From: JAHEYG01 sp044229775
GTDB taxonomy: Bacteria > Bacteroidota > Bacteroidia > B-17B0 > Aurantibacillaceae
DNA length: 10,416 bases
Reading direction: 5' to 3'
Assembly: GCA_044229775.1 (NCBI GenBank)
Contig: JBGASH010000105.1
Span: 1 to 10,416, forward strand
Positions 1-6,601 of this stretch are shown here, in pieces; positions within the stretch are counted from its first letter, which is position 1; each line of letters begins with the position of its first letter. Under the pieces are notes generated by a model. The model did not search any database. It worked only from the letters and a program-made list of their open reading frames with translations, and was not told the DNA's origin. The position numbers and the translations under genes were made by a program.

Positions 1-11
1 TTTGCATTTCA

Positions 12-467
12 ATGGCTAAGATAGTCAATAACATAAACATTGAGAACCGCCGCGCTAAATTTGATTTTCAGTTTCTCGAAAAATTTATTGCCGGTATGGT
101 ATTAACCGGTACCGAAATTAAATCTATTCGTGAAGGAAAAGCCGGATTAGCCGACAGTTATTGCTATTTTAAGAACAATGATCTCTACATAAAAAACATG
201 CACATCAGCGAATATTCGAAAGGTTCGCATTTTAACCACGAACCTAACCGCGAACGAAAATTATTACTGACTAAAGCTGAGATCAACAAACTAAATAAAA
301 AATTAAAAGATCAGGGCCTAACCATTGTTCCGGTTCGTTTATTTATTAGCGAGAGTGGCTATGCCAAACTGGAGATTGCTCTGGCAAAAGGCAAAAAGGA
401 ATTCGATAAACGTGAAAGTATTAAGAAAAAAGATACAGAGCGCGAATTGCAAAGAAAATTAAAGTGA
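12..467 (+). CDS. smpB: SsrA-binding protein SmpB
   Basis: SmpB binds tmRNA (SsrA) and brings it with EF-Tu to stalled ribosomes, so that the unfinished protein is tagged for degradation and the ribosome released; it acts in the cytoplasm. The 151-residue product has the usual family length and all its hallmarks: the conserved stretch GTEIKSIREGKAGLADSY (residues 33-50) of the OB-fold core, GLTIVPVRLF (102-111), and the basic C-terminal tail GKKEFDKRESIKKKDTERE (127-145), which in the family folds into a helix in the empty mRNA channel. The ATG at 12 is the natural start because the family begins just before the NNINIENRRA-like segment; only 11 upstream bases are visible, so its promoter and operon partners are not. 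Its TGA stop directly touches the stop of convergent lysA. No ssrA gene is visible here. Identification is secure. Confidence 0.97.
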   Translation: MAKIVNNINIENRRAKFDFQFLEKFIAGMVLTGTEIKSIREGKAGLADSYCYFKNNDLYIKNMHISEYSKGSHFNHEPNRERKLLLTKAEINKLNKKLKDQGLTIVPVRLFISESGYAKLEIALAKGKKEFDKRESIKKKDTERELQRKLK

Positions 468-1628
468 TCAGATCTCATCCGAATAAACCGCCTTTACCAG
501 ATCGCGCAAATTGTACTGAGAGGCCATCACTTCTCCATAAGCACCGGTACTCCGCAAAACAATGAGGTCATTTCTAAACGTTTCGGGCATAGGAACCGCT
601 TTTCCAAAACAATCGCTGCTCTCACAAATTGGACCAACCACATCGTACTTTATGTTCTTTTCCTTATCGCTCTTACTTAGATTTTCGATCTTGTGAAAAG
701 CCTGATATAAAGCCGGGCGAATTAATTCGGTCATACCTGCATCTAAAATGGCAAAATTGGTATTAATGCCATTCTTTACAAACAATACGCGCGAAATTAA
801 ATTTCCACATTGCGCTACTATAGCACGGCCCAACTCAAAATGTACTTTCTGATTAGGTCGTGGTTCTAAAAATTGATGAAACACATTAAAAAATTCTTCA
901 TAATTAACTATCGCCTCTTTATCAGGTTCTTTATAATTAATTCCCAAACCGCCACCCACATTTAAGTGTTCAAGATCATAACCTTTATGCAAGAACCAGG
1001 TATTAATTTCGTTAACCCGCAAACACAATTGTTTAAACGGTTTAAGATCGGTTACCTGTGATCCAATATGAAAATGGAGTCCGATGAGTTTAACGTTAGA
1101 ACAGGCTTTTATTTTTTCAATAACCCTATCAAATTCGTAAGGATTAATACCGAATTTATTTTCTTCGAGGCCGGTTGTAATGTATTTATGGGTGTGCGCA
1201 TCTACATTTGGATTGATACGTAAAGCCACAGGAGCTGTTTTATTCTGCTTTTTGGCCAATTCATTTAACACATCCAATTCCTGTATGCTTTCGGCATTGA
1301 ACGAAAAAATACTTTGTTGCAGCGCGTAATTTATTTCGGCATCGCTTTTCCCAACGCCGGCAAAAACAATTTTATCGGGAGTAAAGCCACATTCCACCGA
1401 ACGCTTTACTTCATTTCCACTTACGCAATCTGCGCCTAAACCCGCCTCCTTAATTAATTTTAAAAGTTTAGGATTAGAATTGGCCTTTAAGGCGTAGTGT
1501 ACATGAAACCGGTATTTATCGGAATACTTTTTTAATTCGCTTAATGTTCTCTTAAGAAGATCGGTGTCGTAATAATAGAACGGCGTTTCAATTTTTTCAA
1601 ATTTTTTAATAATATCTTTCGAAAACAT
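468..1628 (-). CDS. lysA: Diaminopimelate decarboxylase
   Basis: LysA is the PLP-dependent enzyme that decarboxylates meso-diaminopimelate to L-lysine, the last step of lysine synthesis, in the cytoplasm. The 386-residue protein is a complete fold-type III decarboxylase. The N-terminal barrel has the PLP lysine in YALKAN (Lys48), HIGSQ (187-191), the glycine-rich phosphate-binding loop GGGLGI (225-230) and ELGRA (265-269); the C-terminal beta domain carries CESSD (335-339, with the active-site Cys contributed across the dimer in this family) and GAYGEVMAS (362-370). The family's usual EPGR motif reads ELGR here; from memory this variant is common in Bacteroidota LysA, so I do not treat it as a defect. 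The ATG lies 5 bases after the lysC stop, implying co-transcription and probably translational coupling. Lys48 and the CESSD motif make it a decarboxylase rather than a YggS-type PLP protein. Confidence 0.95.
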   Translation of the reverse strand: MFSKDIIKKFEKIETPFYYYDTDLLKRTLSELKKYSDKYRFHVHYALKANSNPKLLKLIKEAGLGADCVSGNEVKRSVECGFTPDKIVFAGVGKSDAEINYALQQSIFSFNAESIQELDVLNELAKKQNKTAPVALRINPNVDAHTHKYITTGLEENKFGINPYEFDRVIEKIKACSNVKLIGLHFHIGSQVTDLKPFKQLCLRVNEINTWFLHKGYDLEHLNVGGGLGINYKEPDKEAIVNYEEFFNVFHQFLEPRPNQKVHFELGRAIVAQCGNLISRVLFVKNGINTNFAILDAGMTELIRPALYQAFHKIENLSKSDKEKNIKYDVVGPICESSDCFGKAVPMPETFRNDLIVLRSTGAYGEVMASQYNLRDLVKAVYSDEI

Positions 1629-1633
1629 AGCGC

Positions 1634-2953
1634 TTAGTTATAATTGAACAATCCTTTATTAAGCGCCATCAACGCATCTTTTTTGTGTTTTGAATCGATG
1701 AGTACCGAAACGTTATGCTGACTACCGCCGTAAGACACCATACGTAAAGGGATATTCTTTAAAGCTTCCAAAATCTTAAAACCATACCCTACACTGTCTT
1801 TAGCCATATTGCCAACCACACAAATAATAGTTTGATCGGGTTCTACGTAAACATTAGCAATTTCTTCCAGTTCTTTTATGATCTCCTTCAACTGCTTTTG
1901 ACTATCGATAGTAAGCGAAACAGCTACCTCTGAGGTAGTGATCATATCAATAGGTGTTTTATACCTTTCAAAGATCTCGAACACCGCGCGCAAAAAACCG
2001 TGCGCTAAAAGCATTCGGTCACTTTTAATATTAATGGCGGTAATACCATCCTTTGCTGCCACTGCTTGAATACCGGGTGAGGTATTGATGTTGGCGATCA
2101 AGGTTCCTTCCGCCTCTGGCTGCATAGTATTCTTCAATCTTACAGGAATATTGCGTTTTTGTGCCGGTAAGATACAGGTTGGATGTAAGATCTTTGCACC
2201 GAAATACGCTAACTCAGCCGCTTCATCAAAACTTAATTGTTTAATAGGATGCGTCTTATTCACAAATCGCGGGTCGTTATTGTGCATGCCATCGATATCG
2301 GTCCATATTTGGATCTCTTCGCTTCTGATCGCGGCCCCAATGATAGAAGCGGTGTAATCACTTCCTCCGCGTTTTAAATTATCAATTTCACCAAAGGCGT
2401 TACGACAAATGTAACCTTGCGTAATGAATAGGTTTTCGCCTTTGTGTTTAGTTAATTCGGTTTTAATGTTGTTCTCGATATAAACCATATCGGGTTCTTC
2501 ATTCTCATCTATCCGCATAAAATTAAGTGCCGGTAATAAAACCGACTTCACATTTAATTCGGATAAATAAAAATGGAACATGGCGGTACTTAATAATTCG
2601 CCCTGCGCCAGTACCGCTTTCTCTTCGTTAGACGTGAACATGTCAAGCGTAAAAGAGCGGAGATAATAAAAATGGCTACCAATAAGATCGGATGCTTTAC
2701 TTAAATGCTCTTTCGATTTATAAAGTTTTGTGATCTCGGCCCTGTATTTTTCTTCCAATTTATTGATGAGCGTGTTTGCGGTAGCGGCATCTCTTTTATA
2801 CAGCGCGTCGTTAATTTCAACCAAAGCGTTTGTGGTACCACTCATGGCCGAAAGCACTACAATTTTAGGTTCGTCGTTTACAACCAGGTTAACCAGTGCC
2901 TGCATTCGTTCCGCACTTCCAACACTGGTTCCACCAAATTTTAAAATTTTCAT
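1634..2953 (-). CDS. lysC: Aspartate kinase (monofunctional, lysine-sensitive type)
   Basis: Aspartokinase phosphorylates L-aspartate with ATP, the committed step towards lysine, threonine, methionine and diaminopimelate. The 439-residue protein has the kinase domain first: KFGGTSVGSAERM (5-17), ITQGY (177-181), RGGSDYTA (195-202), WTDIDGM (217-223) and FGAKILHP (251-258). Two ACT domains follow at about 300-365 and 372-437. The first contains MITTSEVAVSLTID (337-350), the segment that in E. coli LysC hosts lysine-desensitising mutations, so lysine feedback is likely though not proven. No homoserine dehydrogenase domain is attached, so this is not a ThrA/MetL fusion. It is the first gene of a lysC-lysA unit, 5 bases ahead of lysA. 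The start is well supported by the N-terminal motif and by an AGGAGG sequence upstream, unusual for this phylum. The upstream gap of 218 bases holds inverted repeats that could form part of its leader. Confidence 0.95.
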   Translation of the reverse strand: MKILKFGGTSVGSAERMQALVNLVVNDEPKIVVLSAMSGTTNALVEINDALYKRDAATANTLINKLEEKYRAEITKLYKSKEHLSKASDLIGSHFYYLRSFTLDMFTSNEEKAVLAQGELLSTAMFHFYLSELNVKSVLLPALNFMRIDENEEPDMVYIENNIKTELTKHKGENLFITQGYICRNAFGEIDNLKRGGSDYTASIIGAAIRSEEIQIWTDIDGMHNNDPRFVNKTHPIKQLSFDEAAELAYFGAKILHPTCILPAQKRNIPVRLKNTMQPEAEGTLIANINTSPGIQAVAAKDGITAINIKSDRMLLAHGFLRAVFEIFERYKTPIDMITTSEVAVSLTIDSQKQLKEIIKELEEIANVYVEPDQTIICVVGNMAKDSVGYGFKILEALKNIPLRMVSYGGSQHNVSVLIDSKHKKDALMALNKGLFNYN

Positions 2954-2965
2954 TTTATTTCTACC

Positions 2966-2971
2966 CCTCCT
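2966..2971 (-). promoter_or_regulatory. Strong Shine-Dalgarno sequence of lysC
   Basis: On the minus strand the bases before the lysC ATG read AAAAAAGGAGGGGTAG, containing a perfect AGGAGG with a 12-base spacer to the start codon (about 10 if the GGAGGGG register is used). None of the other starts in this window shows anything comparable. Most Bacteroidota genes lack Shine-Dalgarno sequences because their ribosomes hide the anti-Shine-Dalgarno end of 16S rRNA, so this site may matter for control. Confidence 0.6.
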
Positions 2972-3032
2972 TTTTTAACACAGAAAAGTCAGGGATTTAT
3001 TTTTGATTTATAACTACTAATAATAAGTTTTT

Positions 3033-3057
3033 GAAAAATTAAAAGCACATGGCTTTC
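3033..3057 (-). terminator. Candidate weak intrinsic terminator after the secreted-protein operon
   Basis: Read on the minus strand, a short hairpin GAAAGC-CATGT-GCTTTT (five Watson-Crick pairs plus one G-U, loop of five) is followed by AATTTTTC. This lies about 115 bases past the stop of the kelch gene and 80 bases before lysC. The stem is short and AT-rich, so termination may be weak. It could equally act as an attenuator in a lysC leader. Confidence 0.3.
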
Positions 3058-3066
3058 AGAACTAGA

Positions 3067-3087
3067 GTAAAGGCTTAAAAGCCTTAC
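3067..3087. repeat. Inverted repeat in the lysC upstream region
   Basis: The arms GTAAAGGCT and AGCCTTAC pair over eight bases with one bulged A, around a TAAA loop. Neither strand shows a clean T-run after it, so it does not look like a standard terminator. It lies between the end of the kelch gene and lysC, about 10 bases upstream of the weaker hairpin at 3041-3057 in the minus direction. It may be RNA structure in a lysC leader or a protein-binding site. Confidence 0.4.
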
Positions 3088-3102
3088 GTTTTCGTTTATC
3101 AA

Positions 3103-3129
3103 AAAAGGTAAAATTCATTGCGATGCAAA
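3103..3129 (-). promoter_or_regulatory. Possible lysC promoter
   Basis: The minus strand reads TTTG (3129-3126), 15 bases, then TACCTTTT (3110-3103), resembling the Bacteroidota -33 TTTG and -7 TAnnTTTG elements, but with a spacer shorter than the usual 17-23. If used, it would give a leader of roughly 140 bases holding both inverted repeats and the strong Shine-Dalgarno. I saw no better candidate closer to the gene. This is a weak call. Confidence 0.2.
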
Positions 3130-3171
3130 TAAAATAAGATTTAAAGAAACCGCAAAATTTTTTTATGATCT

Positions 3172-4389
3172 TTATTGAATAACTATCCGGGCAGTATAAG
3201 CCGAAGCGGGCCCTGAAATATGCAACTGATAAATTCCCGGAACAAGAGAACTCACATTGATCTTAAATTCCTCATTGGGTAATCCTTCCAAAACCTGACG
3301 GCCCAAAACATCTGTAATAGCGTAACGGTTTATTTCGGTCTTTCCCATTCCGGGAAACGTAAATGAAATAAATTCTTTAGCCGGATTTGGATAAACCTTA
3401 CAGCTATTATCATTGGCTACTTCATTTATTCCTACCGGAAAAACCGCTTTCCATGTTTCCTTTAAACGCGTATTGGATTGGTTAATGCCACAGGTATAAA
3501 AAAACGCGCCATTATAAACAAAACTCATCCCACCTTTTCTTCCAAAACTTGGTAATGACACTCTTTGCGTCCAAACCTGCGCGGCAATGTCGTAGGTCCA
3601 CATGCTGTTGTAATAATTATTTACACTGTCAATACCGCCAAAAATAGCCAATTCATTATTTACGGTCTGCATGGTTGAATAAGCTCTTCCTACCAATGGA
3701 AAATTGGCAATGAAGGTCCACGTATCACTTATAGCATTGTATTCGTATAATTCTTTTCGCCAGGCCAACGCAGTGCTTCTTCCAAAAATAACATAACCCT
3801 TGCCGTTTAAAGCAGTACCCGAAGCGCGCCAGCATCCATTAAAAGGCGTATTGTTCTTTTGTGTCCAGGTTGCAGTTGTAAAATCGTAAGCCCAAACCTC
3901 CGAGGTAATGGTTCCGCTTCCGGGCGAACCACCAACAATATAAGCGGTATTATTAAGCACAAAACAACATGCGCCACTTATTCCGGCACCCGGTTTTGAA
4001 GGGTGTTTTAGCCAGGTATTTGAAACCGGACTATAACTATAAAGATCATTAAGGGTAGTGCCCGAGGCAGTTATACCGCCAAAAACAAATCCCGTATCGG
4101 AATAAGTAAAACCGCAGGCGTATTGCCGTTCAGTTCCGGCAGGCATTGAAGCGATAGGTGACCAGGTATTAAAAATAATATCGTAACTATAAAAATCGCG
4201 AGTAGTGCTAAAACCGGCATCCATGCCCGTGCCGCAATAGGCTTTGTTGCCAAGTGTAAAAGAAACGCCGTCGTCTCTCTGTGTGCCGGAAAAATCGTTC
4301 ACCTGCTGCCACGATTGGGCATAGAACAAAAACGGGGTTAACAATAAAGTAATTACTATTTTAATTTTACCGGTCATTTTTGGGAACAT
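3172..4389 (-). CDS. Secreted kelch-repeat beta-propeller protein with T9SS type A sorting domain
   Basis: The 405-residue product starts with a signal peptide (hydrophobic IVITLLLTPFLF, about 11-22, cleavage probably near AQS at 24-26). Then come six kelch repeats of about 49 residues: tryptophans at 27, 76, 126, 175, 224 and 273 (and 313) recur with that spacing, as do blade-end motifs such as FVFGG (101-105), YIVGG (150-154) and IFGG (249-252). This predicts a six-bladed propeller. The last 75 residues are a T9SS type A sorting domain, with KVYPNPAKEF (331-340), ITDVLGRQVL (358-367) and VPGIYQLHI (383-391), so the protein should cross the outer membrane and be released or anchored at the surface. 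A second in-frame ATG at codon 5 is an equally plausible start. It follows the 655-residue gene by 27 bases, suggesting one operon. Substrate or partner is unknown; no sugar-oxidase or sialidase active site is recognised. Confidence 0.88.
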   Translation of the reverse strand: MFPKMTGKIKIVITLLLTPFLFYAQSWQQVNDFSGTQRDDGVSFTLGNKAYCGTGMDAGFSTTRDFYSYDIIFNTWSPIASMPAGTERQYACGFTYSDTGFVFGGITASGTTLNDLYSYSPVSNTWLKHPSKPGAGISGACCFVLNNTAYIVGGSPGSGTITSEVWAYDFTTATWTQKNNTPFNGCWRASGTALNGKGYVIFGRSTALAWRKELYEYNAISDTWTFIANFPLVGRAYSTMQTVNNELAIFGGIDSVNNYYNSMWTYDIAAQVWTQRVSLPSFGRKGGMSFVYNGAFFYTCGINQSNTRLKETWKAVFPVGINEVANDNSCKVYPNPAKEFISFTFPGMGKTEINRYAITDVLGRQVLEGLPNEEFKINVSSLVPGIYQLHISGPASAYTARIVIQ

Positions 4390-4416
4390 AAAATTACGAA
4401 AATAACCCGCAAAATC

Positions 4417-6384
4417 CTACTTCAGATGAACAATTTTAAGGTTGACCGTTCCTTCTCCGTTATTAAGTCGTAAAATGAAAATACCTTCGGCAACGCCTTC
4501 TAAATTTACATCGGTGATGGCTTTGGTAATAAGGAACTGCCTCGTTACTTTTCCGGTACTTGCCTCAATAAGTTCGCCATGTATTCTAGTGGATTCATTT
4601 ACCTCTTTAAGTACAATTTGAAATTTTTCTTTACAAGGATTGGGATAAACAGCCGCATGAAGTGTCGGTTTTGTTAATTGAGCCACTCCCAATAAGGTAT
4701 CGGGCGCCAGTTTTACCAGATAATTATCATCAAAATTAAAACTGCAGTTTCCGCTTATAACATAACCGCCATCACTTGCCTGTGAGATCTTATACATGCA
4801 TTCTTGTCTTTTCAGATCTCCTGGTGGTGGCTGGCGCAATCTTCCTGGAAATACATCAAAAACTTTTCGCCATTTCATATTACCGCTCGAATCAAATTTT
4901 ACCACCACCGGATCGGTATCCCAATAATAATACCCATCGCTAATGGCGCTAAAGCAATTGGGATCGGGCGGGTATAAATAACCTTGTTCGGTTGGTGTTG
5001 GAGGAATAAAAGCGATGTTATTATTGGTGCTTGAAACTGTTATAAAGCCTTTGTCCTTATCCTCCACAACGCCTAACCGCAGATCGTATGCATTGATATT
5101 TCCCATGATCGAAGGATTTGTTCCAATAGAAGAAAGCGTTCCATTGGGCAAAATGCGATACACTTTTCCAATAGCATTATTGTTCCCGGCAAAATCACAA
5201 TCCACACAATCACCTACCACACCGGCCAAGATCTCGTTTCGGGCTTTGTGAAAATTCAATTCCCAGATATTTGATTTTTTATTGCCGCCTGTACTTACAA
5301 AATCGATCGGGTTAGTAGCCCACCCTGAATTAAGATTTAAATTTTGATCTAACGAATAAACAAAAGCGCGATAGGCATCCGAAAAATTACTAGGCACATT
5401 AAAAAATCCTTTTGCCGCTACAGCTATTGTTGTGGTGTTTCCAATTTCAATTAGTGATTTACCGTTTAACTCCGTAACACCTTGTCCGTGCGAATTTAAA
5501 ACCGTAGGCATCGGTAAAGTTGATTTCCCTAATAAAAAACCGGTAGCGGGATCGAGCTTTAAAACAATGGCGTTGATATTCGAAGACGAAGAGGTTTGTC
5601 CCTGACCCACCGCATACAAACTACCATTACTGTTCATTATTAGATCGTAGCCAATGGATTTTGTATTAAGCGCTTCATTCTTATCAACAGCATAATCCGG
5701 AAATCCATAAATACTTTGCCAGATGATGTTACCACTCATATCCAATTTTGCAATATAAAAATGTCCTGTTCCCTGCGTTGTTGAACAGGTTAAAGTAGTG
5801 TTGGTACTTAGATCAAAATTATTATTTGGATTAGCAGAGGTTGGATTATAATTTAAGAAAGCGGTTTTATCATATGTTTTTACGCCTTTGTGATTTCCTA
5901 TTACATATAAATATTTCCCGGATTGAATTACTTCCTCCAGATCGCCAATGCAATATTGTATATTCCAATTAAGATTACCATTCAGATCAAAAAGTGCGCA
6001 GCTTCCTGTAAACTCCGATCGTTTAGCACCGGCCTTTTCGCGCTCAGCACAATCGGGCGAATTAAAATTGGGTAAAATCGTATACGGATTGTAACAGGAA
6101 TTAGGTCCCTCGTTAAATTTGCTTTGCAAAAGACTAAACGTTGCGGCGGTATAAACCCAACCCACGTATCCTACAGTGGCAAAACCATTTTGAAGACCGC
6201 CAAGGTTATAAGTATTGGTATGACTAAACCACCACTCATCGCCGCTTTGTGCCTGTGTTTGCGCAAGACCGTTCAATCCTGTTTCCTGCCAGGTAATAGA
6301 TTGCCATTCTATAACAGGGGTAAGTTGTGACTTTAAAACCGTAAAAGTGAAAAGAAAAATGATCCAGTACCCGTGCTTTTTCAT
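4417..6384 (-). CDS. Secreted repeat protein with T9SS type A sorting domain, function unknown
   Basis: The 655-residue product begins with a signal peptide (MKKHGYWIIFLFTFTVLKSQ, cleavage near residue 20). The body has irregular propeller-like repeats of the form hydrophobic-K-x-D-x-x-G-N-hydrophobic-x-W: FDLNGNLNW (132-140), KLDMSGNIIW (213-222), VLKLDPATG (274-282) and VKFDSSGNMKW (495-505), plus DGGYVISG (538-545), frequent in Bacteroidota surface proteins. Eleven cysteines lie after the signal peptide, including a CVDC pair at 393-396. The C-terminus from about 577 is a T9SS type A domain with VYPNPCKEKF (579-588) and EGIFILRL (633-640). These features indicate export through the Sec pathway and T9SS to the cell surface or medium. 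No catalytic motif is recognised; adhesion or binding is possible but only a guess. It is first in a two-gene minus-strand unit with the kelch protein. The ATG is followed directly by the signal peptide, supporting this start. Confidence 0.85.
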   Translation of the reverse strand: MKKHGYWIIFLFTFTVLKSQLTPVIEWQSITWQETGLNGLAQTQAQSGDEWWFSHTNTYNLGGLQNGFATVGYVGWVYTAATFSLLQSKFNEGPNSCYNPYTILPNFNSPDCAEREKAGAKRSEFTGSCALFDLNGNLNWNIQYCIGDLEEVIQSGKYLYVIGNHKGVKTYDKTAFLNYNPTSANPNNNFDLSTNTTLTCSTTQGTGHFYIAKLDMSGNIIWQSIYGFPDYAVDKNEALNTKSIGYDLIMNSNGSLYAVGQGQTSSSSNINAIVLKLDPATGFLLGKSTLPMPTVLNSHGQGVTELNGKSLIEIGNTTTIAVAAKGFFNVPSNFSDAYRAFVYSLDQNLNLNSGWATNPIDFVSTGGNKKSNIWELNFHKARNEILAGVVGDCVDCDFAGNNNAIGKVYRILPNGTLSSIGTNPSIMGNINAYDLRLGVVEDKDKGFITVSSTNNNIAFIPPTPTEQGYLYPPDPNCFSAISDGYYYWDTDPVVVKFDSSGNMKWRKVFDVFPGRLRQPPPGDLKRQECMYKISQASDGGYVISGNCSFNFDDNYLVKLAPDTLLGVAQLTKPTLHAAVYPNPCKEKFQIVLKEVNESTRIHGELIEASTGKVTRQFLITKAITDVNLEGVAEGIFILRLNNGEGTVNLKIVHLK

Positions 6385-6414
6385 AAAGCGGTTTAACTTT
6401 AGTGTTATTTCACT

Positions 6415-6444
6415 GTAAAGTTAAGTTTATATAATATACAGAAA
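6415..6444 (-). promoter_or_regulatory. Candidate promoter of the secreted-protein operon
   Basis: On the minus strand TTTC (6444-6441), 17 bases, then TAACTTTA (6423-6416) resembles the Bacteroidota -33/-7 pattern (TTTG, TAnnTTTG) with one mismatch in each element. The -7 element sits 31 bases before the ATG at 6384, which would give a leader of about 25 bases. A small inverted repeat, ATACA-gaaa-TGTAT (6436-6449), spans the -33 element and might be an operator. Confidence 0.3.
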
Positions 6445-6473
6445 TGTATTTTTAATAATTAGTGAATATCTTA

Positions 6474-6506
6474 TTTATAGCCACACCTTCAATCCGACTA
6501 TCTTTA
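6474..6506 (+). promoter_or_regulatory. Candidate carB promoter
   Basis: TTTA (6474-6477), 21 bases, then TATCTTTA (6499-6506) resembles the Bacteroidota -33 TTTG and -7 TAnnTTTG pair with one mismatch in each. Transcription would begin near 6512, leaving a leader of about 90 bases before the carB ATG. The leader has a repeated GTTCGG (6527-6532 and 6573-6578) and a GTGTT/AACAC inverted repeat, but no recognised riboswitch. Confidence 0.3.
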
Positions 6507-6601
6507 CGCGGTTTCTGCAGTTCGTAGTTCGGAAAAGTGTGTTCATCGATAATGTAAAACACCTCTGATCCCGTTCGGCAAATGCCACAAAAACCTACTC
6601 T

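Noticed and set aside
732..804. LysA motif ELGR instead of EPGR as a sign of lost activity
   Set aside because: The PLP lysine, HIGSQ, GGG loop and CESSD motif are all intact, and the variant is, from memory, common in Bacteroidota LysA. The motif itself is encoded near 822-836.
2085..2357. 90-codon open frame antisense to lysC
   Set aside because: It lies wholly inside conserved lysC coding sequence, has cysteine- and serine-rich composition typical of a reverse-strand shadow, and lacks any start signal. The other internal antisense frames (within the secreted-protein genes, carB and mdh) were dropped for the same reason.
3040..3100. Lysine-rich leader peptide for attenuation
   Set aside because: The only ATG in the right place on the minus strand encodes three residues before a stop and has no lysine codons.
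2954..3171. Lysine (L-box) riboswitch upstream of lysC
   Set aside because: The gap is long enough and the gene fits, but I cannot find the conserved L-box core segments or its five-helix layout; only two simple inverted repeats are present.
3172..4389. Kelch protein as a galactose oxidase or sialidase
   Set aside because: Only the structural propeller repeats are present; no copper-ligand or Asp-box catalytic pattern was seen.
3172..6384. Secreted-protein operon as a mobile element
   Set aside because: No transposase, integrase, terminal repeats or target duplications are visible, and base composition looks like the neighbours.
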